From Chrysoperla carnea (lineage: Eukaryota > Arthropoda > Insecta > Neuroptera > Chrysopidae), in NCBI RefSeq assembly GCF_905475395.1, contig NC_058338.1, positions 77,139,435 through 77,203,434 of the forward strand: a stretch of DNA of 64,000 nt, read 5' to 3'. Below, in pieces: positions 13,405-25,082 of the stretch; within the stretch, counting starts at the first letter, position 1; each line of letters opens with the position of its first letter. The position numbers and the translations under genes were made by a program. A model generated the notes under the pieces. That model was not told the DNA's origin. It saw only the letters and a program-made list of their open reading frames with translations, and did no database searches.

Positions 13405-13511
13405 ATAATAATTATTGTTGAGTCACACACACATAGTACTTGTAAAAGCTTCAGGCACTCCTTCAGAGCTTACAAATAGTCTTGTGCGAGTGACTCATAG
13501 CAATCATTATA
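13405..13511. other. Long imperfect hairpin, candidate small-RNA precursor or mini-foldback
   Basis: The left arm (13405-13450) and right arm (13467-13511) can pair along most of their length. TGAGTCAC at 13419-13426 pairs with GTGACTCA at 13490-13497. TTGTAA with AGCT pairs with AGCTTACAA. The apical loop is about 15-18 nt (CAGGCACTCCTTCAG region). The A+T-rich outer flanks also pair partly. The size and shape resemble an insect microRNA precursor, but I recognise no mature microRNA. A small inverted-repeat transposon remnant is equally possible. Confidence 0.35.
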
Positions 13512-14654
13512 TTCTACTTTTTAGTACAATTAAAGCTTGTCATTCAAAAATTATTTTTTATTTAAATTTATGCCTCTCAATAATAGACTAGGTTTTTTTT
13601 TATTCAGTGTCAAATGCAATATTTTATTTTAAACAGGTTATTACGTTTCTATCAAGGACGCTTACTTTTGCGACACTTTGTATTTTTATTCTTGAAGTTA
13701 TTCCATCTTGGAAATTTAACAGCCTACCATTATTCGTATATATCATTATTATGAGTATCTTTGTTAAGTGTTTTTTTAAAAGTACTTATACAAAAAATTT
13801 TTGTTAAACTGTCATGCGTAGACTATAATTTTCTACTAAAAAAATAATTGGCAAAACAACATTTATTTTACTATTTCAAAAAAGTAAATATAATAATTTT
13901 TAATCAGAAAAAAAAAACAAAATTATTATGATTGAGGTTTCTCGCTTTATCTACGACCCAAACAGAGGATCGTTATAAGTTTGAAACAGTTTTACAAAAC
14001 TGATTTACTAGACTTCAATTGAAGCCAGATTTAAGCGAAAATATTTCAAATAAATACGATAAAGATCTGGAATTTTTTGGAATGGAGGCTGGGCAATAAA
14101 AAGTGCTCGATCGATCGACCGTCCGGCACCTTTTTTACAGCTTATTATTTTGAAATATTGAAAGTGATCTTGTGGTTACGGTGCCCGCTCCTCACGTGGA
14201 AAGTCTTCAAGTTAAAGCCCATCTACATCAATGAATTTAAAAAAATCAATAATACATAAATTATAGTGAAGAGAATGTAGTTCTTACCAAGTGTCCCACG
14301 ACACCTCTCGCTTTGTTTCATATGAATGGGATCGCTGCTCATTGCATTCAGCATATCTATATTTGAACGTATCTAAATATAATTATATCGGCCTACGTCG
14401 TAATAATTATATTTATTAACTGTGTAAGCACATGAATAGATTTTGTAATCTCTTCTTAATGCTTCGGAAAATTATTATCGGAATTTAACATCTACACAAA
14501 TCTTATAAAACACCTAAGAAAGCGGTAGGCAGGAAAATTGTATATTTTTATTATTATTTTAACTATCCTTTACTTTCTCTATAGCATACATGCTATCGTT
14601 ACCGTGGGTAAAAGCTACGAAAACTTAATTTAGCTCTTTTTTGTATTCTAAACA

Positions 14655-15830
14655 TAATGAAAATAAATAATAGTTTAAAAAAATAAAAAAACACCCATTT
14701 ATAACTTGTTGAACTAAAAAGTAGAAAATAATTTCTGTAAGTGCAAAAAAAAAGTGAAAACAGTGATTACGAAAAAAATTATTTAATCGTAAAGAAACTT
14801 GAAGTGTTGAATTTCAGTCATTGTAAATATTTACAGATATTGGTAGAAGGAAGGCCATTATCAAATATCTTAAAATGGATTCCACGCTTTTTAACGATAA
14901 ATTTTTTTTTTTTTCTCACTACCATTTATCTTCTTTTTTTGTGAATATTTTTATTTTTATTCGAGTTATTTAACGATAAAGAAATTTTTTTGTATTTTTC
15001 GAAAAATTTTTTTGCATTTATATTGCAATATTTACAAAAAATATATATCCGAAAAAATATATAAATAAAGTAAAATGAAAAGCGACAAGCATTAATTTTA
15101 GTTAACGTGGTAAAATCAGTTTTAATGCTGAATATAACATGAAAAGAAAGGTACGAAAAACTTTGTTTTCATTATAACTCAGTTAATTTTCAGGCAAATG
15201 GATTGAAACTTTTTCCATTTTCATGATATTTTATAGTACTTTAAAAGTGCACCATGTACTTTCTTCTAAAACTTTAAATTTTTCAGTTATTTGACGTTAA
15301 ATACTCCGAATTTAAATCGCCAATAACTCGGAAAGTTTTGACTTTTCGAAATATACTCAAGGATTTTTTTTCGATTCGATTTCATTTTTAACATAAACTT
15401 ATCCACCCTCTGGGCAAGCTCGCACAAATTTTTTTTTCTAACTTCTTTAAGTAGGTAACCTTTAAACAATGCAGTCGAACAGGTTCTATAAAGATTCATT
15501 GACTATCCCTGGATTCCGAGCTTTTAACATTTTTATACCTTACGGATCTCTGTTATTAGTTATTTAAAGTATTATTTATTAATATTATTGAATATTATCT
15601 GCGCTCACACCATCAAAAATTTTTTAGAAAATTGTAATCCAGAAGATTCTGATCAAGATAATAGGACAAAGCTATGAAACTGTATGTGTTATGGGTCGTT
15701 GATAAGTGTGCAGTTATGAAATGGATGAAAATTACGTTCAAAAGTTCCATTATATAGATACATAGATACATACCAAGCTAATAAAAGTGTGTTTATAAAA
15801 GTGGATAGGCTTACGACTTATGAAAAAAAG
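14655..15830 (+). repeat. Diverged direct repeat, copy 2 (partner 12393-12850), interrupted
   Basis: The ends match copy 1 (AATAATAGTTTAAAAAAA at the start; TATTATTTATTAATATTAT, TTATCTGCGCT and CATACCAAGCTAATAAAAG blocks towards the end). The middle, roughly 14930-15545, is unrelated to copy 1 but matches one half of the foldback element at 19028-20229. It therefore appears to be a later insertion. Confidence 0.55.
14930..15545 (+). repeat. Half-copy of the 19028-20229 foldback family
   Basis: The sequence is colinear with about 19560-20229. Both contain the ATATATATCC block, ATGAAAAGCGACAAGCA-like sequence, TATTTTATAGTACTTTAAAA, CCATGTACTTTCTTC, GACTTTTCGAAATATAC, and the closing TTCATTGACTATCC...GGATTCC...CTTACGGATCTCTGTTA. 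Only one arm of the foldback is present here. Confidence 0.6.
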
Positions 15831-16077
15831 CTGTAGTTGCAGAGCTGAAAATAGTTACCATAGAATAATAAGAATAATACGTATTTAATCAAACATGAAT
15901 GAAATACGATATATTCACTGATACGATACATTTTTCACGTGTTTTAGATGTACCTACGTAACTTTGTTGAAATGTCGAAATTTATTAAAATAAAAAATTC
16001 GACTATTCTATTATTCAAATAAATTTTATTTGTTGAAACATATTGTTATATACTCCAATCATCTTAGGGTTTCACCT

Positions 16078-17003
16078 CGAAATCTAACGAAATAAGCTGA
16101 TTTTTTGTACAAACCTTTATTTTGATAGGACAAATGTTGTAAATTCACATATGGTAACGCGTTCGCACCCCTAGATATTCAAGGTCAAAAGTTTCGAAAA
16201 TCATTTTTATACCATGCATATATGTAATATGCAAGGTATACTAAGTTTAGTCCCAAGTTTGTAACGCTTAAAAATATTGATGCTACCCACAAAATGTTTC
16301 TTATAAAAAAATAAACAACTTTTGTTTGAAACATTTTTTCGTAAACATCACTGTTTATCCGTGAGGGCGCAAATTAGGCGGAAATTTTATAGTATGTTCT
16401 ATACTTGATTATCAGGTATGTATGTGTCACATGTATGTATGTGTTATGTATAAAGAAATCAACACTGACTATGCATGGTATTTCAACAATTTACTCAATC
16501 AATTGTTTGTTTTCACTTGTTTTTGTTAATATCTCGTTTCTTTTGCGTTCAATCGTATTAACATTCATTATAAAAGTTGAGAGGATAAAATTTTCTACAA
16601 ATTTTGTCTGAAAGTTTTCTTTTGTATGCTGAACCGTCTTTGTAATAGAGGGCGCATACTACTTAAAAAATAATTTAATACCTTATATTTATAAATATTG
16701 ACCCAGCACTGAAGTACGTTAAGCTGAGCGCACCATGTATTTCAAAAACGGTTCAGCATTCAAAAGAAAACTTTCAGACAAAATTTTATCCTCTATATAA
16801 CTTTTATAATGAATTAATACGATTGAAGGCAAAAGAAACGAGATATTAACAAAAAAAAAACTGGTTTTCGAGATCTTTGACCTTGAATATCTAACGACGC
16901 GAACGCGTTACCATATGTGACTTTTGAGACAACATTTGTCCTATCAAAATAAAGTTTTGTACAAAAATAGAGCTTATTCCGTTAGATTCCGAGGTTGACC
17001 ACT
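16078..17003. repeat. Large foldback element with an R1 copy inserted in its left arm
   Basis: The right arm (about 16740-17003) is the inverted complement of two left segments, about 16078-16211 and 16521-16640. Landmarks are CATATGGTAACGCGTTCG / CGAACGCGTTACCATATG, GATATTCAAGGTCAAA / TTTGACCTTGAATATC and CAAAATTTTATCCTC / its complement. The two left segments are separated by a complete but internally deleted R1 element. The uninterrupted right arm therefore acts as an empty-site record of the R1 insertion. Confidence 0.75.
16204..16520 (+). repeat. R1 copy, internally deleted
   Basis: It starts with TTTTTATACCATGCATATAT and the TTTAGTCCCAAGTTTGTAACG block. It then jumps from the 'ATTGATGCTACC' position directly to the 'ATAAACAACTTTTGTTTG' block, losing the central few hundred bases. 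It ends with TCAATCAATTGTTTGTTTTC. It is inserted in the left arm of the foldback at 16078-17003. Confidence 0.75.
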
Positions 17004-17360
17004 AATTTTAACTAAGATGATCGGGTTAATAATCTTTTTTTCATATGTATCCAAGTAAATCTATATTTTAAAAAAGTGTCAATACTCTTCGGTCGATTTT
17101 GATTGAATTTTTTGCAATCTCGTTCATATATCATGTATGTACATATCTGTCTATATCCAGATTATATATGACTGTCTGCCATTCGAATTCACCCATGGAT
17201 TATCAAATTCAGTTTTTCCAATAATAAATCAAATAATACAATATTCGAAATATAAGTGTGTATTTGAAAACTATATTTGAAAAATATAATTATACAAGAA
17301 ATACAGCGAACAATAGTGTTAATTGTTTAAATAGTCTGCATATACTAGATAGATAACAAT

Positions 17361-17915
17361 TTTTATACCATGAAATATACATAGTATATTAAGATTAGTC
17401 CCAAGTTTGTAACGCTTAAAAATATCGATGGTACGAACAAAATTTTGGTATAAGTGTTCATCAAATCACCTAATTAGTCCATTTTCGGTTGTCTGTCCGT
17501 CTGTCTGTCAAGACGATAACTCAAAAACGAAACATGATATCAAGCTGAAATTTTTATAGCGCGCTCAGGGCATAAAAAATGAGGTCGAGTTCGTAAATGG
17601 GCAACATAGGTCAAATGGGTCTTGGGTCCGTAGGACCCATTTTGTAAACCGTTTGAGATAGAACAAAAGTTTAAATGTAAAAAATGTTCCATAAAAAAAT
17701 AAACAATTTTTGTTTGAAACATTTTTTCATAAACATCAGTGTTTATACCCGTAAGAGCGCAAATTAGGCGCAACTTATATAGTATGTATTATATGGGAAT
17801 ATCAGTTATATATGTGTGACATGTATGTATATGTAATGTGACAGTGTAATCAACACAGTCTATACATGGTATTTTAAGAATCAACTCAGTCAATTGTTTG
17901 TTTTCACTTGTTTGA
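17361..17915 (+). repeat. R1 copy, full length
   Basis: This is the most complete plus-orientation copy. It has, in order: the TATACCATG terminal motif, TTAGTCCCAAGTTTGTAACG, the GTCTGTCCGTCTGTCTGTC run, ACGATAACTCAAAAACGAAA, GATATCAAGCTGAAATTT, TTGGGTCCGTAGGACCCA (itself a small palindrome), AAACATTTTTTCATAAACATC, and the terminal CAACTCAGTCAATTGTTTG hairpin. There is no reading frame. Its class is uncertain (no classical TIRs; the ends are small hairpins). Confidence 0.75.
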
Positions 17916-19027
17916 ATTAAAATTGTAAGAAGTCTTGTCTCGTCACTCGTCAGCTTATCTAACATACCAGGCCCATGTGGCATTTAAGGCAGAAAAAGCT
18001 CACCGCTGTTTAAAAAAATCCCATATTGTATGCTTATTTTCTGCTCCGTAGTGTAGTTTATGACCTTTAGTTTTTCTTACAAGCATATAAATAGTTAATA
18101 GTAATTATTATTTTCATTGCAAATATTAAGGTAAAATATTCTACCGCGGTAATAATGTACCATGTAAAATCAAACAGTTTCTTGAAAGATGCTACTATCT
18201 ACGAAACAGCATTTCTATGACAACCAAGTTTAGTTACCAGGAGGAAAGCAATTGAGGAAATGAATATCCATGCGTTTTTGAATTCAAGTAAAACAGAAAT
18301 TTTTTTACTATTTTTTACTTTTTATTAATTTAATTTATTTATTTTCAAGGTTTTTGTTCTGTTTTTTTTTTCGAATTTTCCATACAGAAGTTTTTCCATA
18401 CAGTTTAGATAAAAACGGACTGAAAGGTTTTACTCAAAATTGTTTTTTCCTATCAAAATTGTTTATTCGTATAATTGGTTCTGCGAAATCTAGGCACTCG
18501 AAAAAAAAAATTTCCAATAAATCCAATACAAGCGATTTGTTTTTCTATAAAAACGATTTTTGTTCAAATTGAATGAACAAACACTGAGCTTGATTATTGT
18601 TATCTATTACTGTCAAACTATTCGATTTACAAAAAAAAATGTTTCAAACAACAAATGTTTGCATAGTTATAAAGAACAACTTTCTAATTTAAAGCGTTTA
18701 TCTACTGTTTGTCAGTTATGAATTAGAGAGAGGCTTGTATTGAACCTGATAATTTAGCTTGAATATAAGATGTGTGATTTTATCGTAAACCATACAAAGA
18801 ATCGACTTGAAATTTATACAGAAGGTGTATTAAATACTCATTTATTGGTACACAAAATTTCAGAATTTTGGTAACACTTTCGTTTTGGTATCGAAACACA
18901 TTAACTTCCCAGTATAGGAAAGTTCCTGTAATCCGATCGAAAATCCAAAACACAATTTTCAGCATAATATCTTTACGTTTCCATATAATAATATTTATTT
19001 ATTGTTAAATCATTTCAAAATCTCATA
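17916..19027. other. Gene-free stretch
   Basis: No exon or RNA gene was recognised. The frame at 18354-18572 is a low-complexity, Phe- and Lys-rich translation of A+T-rich DNA with no family resemblance. Confidence 0.4.
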
Positions 19028-20229
19028 TTAGTGGAGAGCTGTTAGATTTTTACTTCGGAATCCAGAGATAGTCCATGAATCTTTATAACTGCCTTTATGA
19101 CTGCCTTGTTAAAAGTGGACATTAAAAAGTGAAAGACAAAAAATTGTGCGATCTTTTTCAGGAGGTGGAGAGCACCCCTTCTCGAGGGTGGAAAAAATTA
19201 TGCTAAAAATGACAATGGTAATCGATTAAGGAATGAATTTTAAGCAAAAACTGTGATTGAAACATATTTCGAACCTATTGGCGATTAAAATTCGTAGTAT
19301 TTAACGCCAAATAACTGCAAAATTAGAAAAAAAAATTGCTCGTACCGCTTTTTTATTTTTTATTCATCACAAAAAAAAAGATGTATTTACCGCGGTAGAT
19401 AAAATTAATGCTTGCCGCTTTGCAATTTATTTCGAAAAAATAAAAACCAAAAATGTCTTTATCGTTAAATAACTCAAAAAATAATAAACTTACAAAAAAA
19501 ATCTCGGGGACAAAAATTGAGCTCTTTTTTCGCAAAATATTTTACCTTCCAGGCCTTTTTTTGGAATTTTAATATTTTTCATGTTATTTAAGGATAAAGA
19601 CATTTATTGTTAGTTTTTTCGATAAATTTTTTTTTTGTTATATTTAAAAAAATATATATCCAAAACTGCTAGAACTTTTTGAGCATGTTACCAGTACCTA
19701 AAAAAGTAAATTGAAAAGCGGCAAGCAATAATTTTAGTTCCCATGGTAAATTCATCAGTCTTTGTGCTGAATATAACATAAAAAGAAAGGTACGAAAAAC
19801 TTTTTTGTCATTATAACTCCGTCAATTTTCATGCAAATGACTTTAAAATTTTTGCATTTTCATGGTGTTTTATAGTACTTTAAAAAGTGTGCCATGTACT
19901 TTCTTCAAATAACTTCAATTACCATTAATTAAATTATTCGAATTTCAATTACCCATAGCTCGGAAAATATTGACTTTTCGAAATATACTTAAATGACTTT
20001 TTTTGCTTAGAATTCATCCTTCTATCGATTCCCGTTCTTATTTTTAACATTAACTTTTCCACCCCCAAGAAGGGGTGGAAACCTTGGACAAGATCGCATA
20101 AATTTTTGTTTTTAACTTCTTTAAGTAAGATTTAAACAACGCATTCGAACAGTTTTTATAAACATTCATTGACTATCCTTGGATTCCAAGCTTTTAACAT
20201 ATTTATTAGACCTTACGGATCTCTGTTAT
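19028..20229. repeat. Foldback element, about 1.2 kb
   Basis: The left outer arm (about 19040-19250: GGAATCCAGAGATAGTCCATGAATC..., GGGTGGAAAA...) is the inverted complement of the right outer arm (about 20020-20215: GATTCAT-like...GACTATCCTTGGATTCC, GAAGGGGTGGAAA). Inner segments also pair (GGTACGAAAAACTT..., CCGCGGTA...). A half-copy lies at 14930-15545, so this is a dispersed family. It has no coding capacity. Confidence 0.6.
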
Positions 20230-21222
20230 ATATTTAAATTTTAATTATGATCATAGGTACAGCACTATCCCTTAGTACAAAAACAATGCCTGAAACGATT
20301 TATTGTTTATACCATAAAGGTAGTATTTGAATAAAAAATTTATTCTTTACCATCATAAATACAATAGAGTAAAAATGGTTTTACCTTAAGGCTATCAGAA
20401 AACTGTATATAATCTATTTCTTATTTATTTTGAATTAAGTTTAATCGTATACAATGTAACAAATAGAGAAAATAGGTTTAAGGGGACTTTCTAGTTTAAA
20501 ATTTTCAAAAGATCAATTTTTACATAAATATGTTCCTTGGTATCATTGAAATATTCTCCTAAAATTTTATGAATAAATTCCAAGTAGAAAAAAAGTTATA
20601 GCTATATACGTGAAACGATACCAGCGTTAATTCGAACCGGTTTCTATATACAGAGGAAGTCGCCACACTACAACTTTAAACGTGTTTTTTAAGAACCAAA
20701 AGGTTTCTGATTTGTTATAATGAAACCTAGACAATAGTCCTCTAAACAGTTAGAATACTACCCCTCCCTATTTCTGTATAAGGGTACATTTACCCCAAAA
20801 AATAGTGTCTTTTTGAAATCTTTAGAAAAACGTGTATAAAAACGATAAAAATGCTCAAATGCACTTCTTGAAAGAAGTTGCCTGTAGCGGAAAAACTGGA
20901 CCAAAAGGGTCATAAATTTGTTTTTTAATTAAAACATGTATTAAGTAAATAACTTACAAAAAAACAGGGACAGATCGTCAATTTGTGGGGTCCTAGGCTG
21001 ATATATACTACTTAGGGACCTGCCTTTTTACTCAATTAATTTCCATATTGTTTTCAAAAACTGTTTTCTATAGTAACGTAGTTTTACTTCTCACTTCCTA
21101 AATAAACTTATAAAGGCAAACGAAAAACCTCTTTACCAAATTTTGATCTGAGACTTATTTTCCGAGATATTTAACCAAATCAATTAAAAAATTTATCCAA
21201 CGACAGAATACTGGGTGAGGTT
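20230..21222. other. Gene-free stretch with probable old repeat DNA
   Basis: No gene is supported. About 20490-20960 has the texture of a degraded dispersed repeat (runs such as CCCTCCCTATTTCTG and regularly spaced A+T tracts). I see no second copy in the window and no termini. Confidence 0.35.
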
Positions 21223-21351
21223 TGGTAAAAATTTAAAAAAGTGAGATAGATAATTTGATAATTAAATTCAACGATAAAGACAGCAATAATTGTTGGCTTT
21301 ATCGTTGCATTTAATTACCAAATTATTCAACTCACTTTTAAATTTTTATTC
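21223..21351. repeat. Small inverted repeat (about 57 bp arms)
   Basis: The left arm 21223-21280 and right arm 21296-21351 are imperfect inverted complements (AACGATAAAGAC / GGCTTTATCGTT at the centre, AAATTTAAAAAAGTGAG / CTCACTTTTAAATTT outside). The spacer is about 15 nt. It sits just left of the large palindrome. Confidence 0.6.
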
Positions 21352-21485
21352 AAGCCCACTCAATAATTACCATGGTATATAATAATACACATAGGATATC
21401 GGGTTGGATACTGGGTCGGGGTTTATTTAGCAAGTGAAGAGTTCTGTAGTCAAATATAGAACACCTTGTATAATATGACCTAGAG

Positions 21486-23859
21486 TTTGTATACAGAATG
21501 TTCAATTTACATCTAGGCATATAAATATCACGAGTATGACAGAGTACATGCGTTAAGCAATGCATCTAAGTTAGTATTATAGGTGTTATATGAAATTGCA
21601 AAAGTGACTTGTATCGTGGCTTATTACTGGAGTAAATCTAAGCAAAAAAAGGCTGTTATATGGATTAAAAGTTCGAGCAGCGAAACTTTGGGGTTTTTCT
21701 TTTCACATCAAAATAAGTATTTTTTGAAATTTTTTACTTTCCCGGAGTGGTGCAACATGTTTAAAAAACAAAATGGCGTCAAAAATGGAATTTTTTTCAG
21801 AAATTTTATCATTTTTATTTTATATTCGCAAAAGGAGACATCGGTGCATATCCAAATTTGGTAGGTTTGTAGTCAATGTTAAGAACTACTCCTCATAATT
21901 TTTTAGTGGGGTTTCGTCCCTTCCCCTCCCAGTTATATATATATGTATACATACATATGGTAAAACAGTTCATTTGACTGTAACTTGAAAAATATTCGAT
22001 TGATTTTAATGAAACTAATATCAATAGTAGGTTTTATTACTTACAACTTTCGGTTAAAATTTTAGCGAAATCCGTTAAATAGTTCGGCCAAAATTTCCAA
22101 TTTAGGGAATTATTTAAAATGGCTGCCATTTTATGCCATTTTGTCCTACGAGGTTAAATTTTTTTTTAAATTGTAGCATTTTTTATTATCTTTCGATTTT
22201 ATAATAAGTAACTTACCCGTAAAATGACTCCTTGATCCATATTTTTGCGAAAAACGGAAAATTTAACACTTTCTGGAAATAATTGTTTGGGGGGTGTATG
22301 GACTGGCTTTGGGGGGTGTTTTTTGCTTTGGCATGAGAAAACTATTTTTAAAAGAGGTCTTTATGGTTTAAAGCAAAATTTTTAAGTTTTAACCCCCGCG
22401 CTGTAAGGGGGAAGGGGCGTATGAAATAAATGTATCTTAAAAGATTTTAAAAAGAGGTCAAAATGGTTTAAAATGCTAAAGTAACCCAAAATTTTAGCTG
22501 TTTATATTAATATAGCACTTTTTACAACATCCACCCCTTCCACTCCCGCTTTCATATTTTTTGCAAATTCAAAATTTTTAGGACGTATAAAGGGGTTTTT
22601 GGGGTCGCTGATCTCGAATTTTGCAATAGATTATCAAAAACAATTGTAATATTTTTAGGGGGTGTACTTATTTGGGCCAAAAGTTCGAGATCAGCGACCC
22701 TCAAAACCCCTTCATACATCTTAAAAATTTTGAATTTGCAAAAAATATGAAAGCGGGAGCGGAAGGGGTGGATGTTGTAAAAAGTGCTATATTAATATAA
22801 ACAGCTAAAATTTTGGGTTACTTTAGCATTTTAAACCATTTTGACCTGTTTTTAAAATCTTTTAAGATACATTTATTTCATACACCCCTTCCCCCTTACA
22901 GCGCGGGGGTTAAAACTTAAAAATTTTGCTTTAAACCATAAAGACCTCTTTTAAAAATAGTTTTCTCATGCCAAAGCAAAAAACACCCCCCAAAGCCAGT
23001 CCATACACCCCCCAAACAATTATTTCCAGAAAGTGTTAAATTTTCCGTTTTTCGCAAAAATATGGATCAAGGAGTCATTTTACGGGTAAGTCACTTATTA
23101 TAAAATCGAAAGATAATAAAAAATGCTACAATTTAAAAAAAAATTTAACCTCGTAGGACAAAATGGCATAAAATGGCAGCCATTTTAAACAATTCCCTAA
23201 ATTGGAAATTTTGGCCGAACTATTTAACGGATTTCGCTAAAATTTTAACCGAAAGTTGTAAGTAATAAAACCTACTATTGATATTAGTTTCATTAAAATC
23301 AATCGAATATTTTTCAAGTTACAGTCAAATGAACTGTTTTACCATATGTATGTATACATATATATATAACTGGGAGGGGAAGGGACGAAACCCCACTAAA
23401 AAATTATGAGGAGTAGTTCTTAACATTGACTACAAACCTACCAAATTTGGATATGCACCGATGTCTCCTTTTGCGAATATAAAATAAAAATGATAAAATT
23501 TCTGAAAAAAATTCCATTTTTGACGCCATTTTGTTTTTTAAACATGTTGCACCACTCCGGGAAAGTAAAAAATTTCAAAAAATACTTATTTTGATGTGAA
23601 AAGAAAAACCCCAAAGTTTCACTGCTCGAACTTTTAATCCATACACAAGGCGTAATTTCACTCTACTATATCTGTAGTTCATCTATTCAATTGAAAAACT
23701 CCCACTCTCCAAGTGTCTTACTACTATCTCAACGCATATCGAAGCTTCAACACATGTATAAAATACCTCTCACTTAGATGCATTGCTTAACGCATGTATT
23801 CTGTCATACTCGTGATATTTATATGCCTAGATGTAAATGGAACATTCTGTATACAAACA
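21486..23859. repeat. 2.4 kb near-perfect palindrome with arms of about 960 bp
   Basis: The main left arm 21659-22621 is repeated in inverted orientation at about 22681-23642, separated by only about 59 bp. Scanning by eye I see only a handful of single-base differences (for example GCAGCGAAAC versus GCAGTGAAAC, and GGGGCGTATG versus GGGGTGTATG), implying roughly 98-99% identity. Beyond a non-matching gap, the outer flanks pair again: 21486-21573 with 23773-23859 (TTTGTATACAGAATGTTC... and AACGCATGT...CATGCGTT blocks). No open reading frame longer than chance is present. It may be a recent foldback transposon, an inverted duplication or an assembly artefact. Confidence 0.85.
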
Positions 23860-25080
23860 GTAACTGTATGATTTGATTGCAAAAGAATGCCCCTCTGCTA
23901 ACCAGATTGATCACAGTTTTGCCAACCTTATGATCGGTTTTTTTTTTTAATATTTTTTTTACAATATCGTCTTTGTTTAATGGAGACTGGGATCCTTTTG
24001 TATGCACGGCGCCCTGGAGAGTAACCGAAAAAATCCTTAAGTAAATCCACCCCTGTAAAAGGGCTCACATTTTTTTCTTTTTTAATTTTTAAAAAATGTT
24101 TCTGTTTTTTAATGCTAAATAAGAAAGTTCCCTTAATTCTATTATCGTTTAAAACTACATAAGAAGTATATGAGTTACAATTGCAAATTATGCATCTCAA
24201 TTTCAAATGATATATATAGTTCACTAACGCTTACATTGCTTCTACTAACGATTCACAAACGCTTGCATTATTAAGTCATGCCAAGTATATATACTAGCAG
24301 CGACTAAAAAATTGATACTGATAGGAGCTATTTATATTTCCCAAATTTGATCTGGAATGAAAATTTGAAAAATGTGATTGAAATTTAATTGAATTAAATA
24401 ATTGGTTTATTAAAATTGGCAAAAAATTGTGGATTATTTTTTTCACTCGAATTTTTTAATAGAATATTTTCTGTATTCGGGCGAGTGACTGTCTATATTA
24501 ACTCGATCGAGGGCGAGTGGGATAGTCCTGTTCAATTACTCGTTTGATGTAGACATAGAAATTATATTGTTCATGTAAAACATGCAAAAAAAAAACGAGT
24601 TAAAAAAGCAGTTTTTCTGCCATTTAGAGGATTAATAACGATAAATTTAGTAATCAAGAAAAATGAAGTTTCAATCTTGGCTCGAGTGTCGGATTTTTGG
24701 AAATCGAGCTTTTTATTTTGCAAATGTCAAAAGTATTGTCAAATCGTTTCCAAAAATCAAAAAGTTACCCTTCATTTTTTAACTCCTTCGACGGTTGAAA
24801 ATATCCTTCTATTGGTTTCAACGTATTATACTCTCAAGAACTTTCTTTAAACATAAACGGGAGGTAAAATACATCGTCGAAAGACACAAAAATTGAAGCA
24901 TAAAATTCGACACTAAAGCCACGGTCAAATAACTTCATTTTTCGTTATTACAAAAAATTTGTTTATCAATCTTCCAGACAGCAGAAAAAAGAATCATAGA
25001 AACTTCGATTCATTAGAGACTAACGGCAAGTAGTTCAGGAAGAGGGGGCAAGAAGGTGGACAGACAAAATTTATAGATGT
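23860..25080. other. Gene-free stretch
   Basis: The two overlapping minus-strand frames at 23819-24224 are Lys/Phe-rich translations of A+T-rich DNA without recognisable domains. No RNA gene or clear repeat boundary was identified. Confidence 0.4.
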
Positions 25081-25082
25081 AA

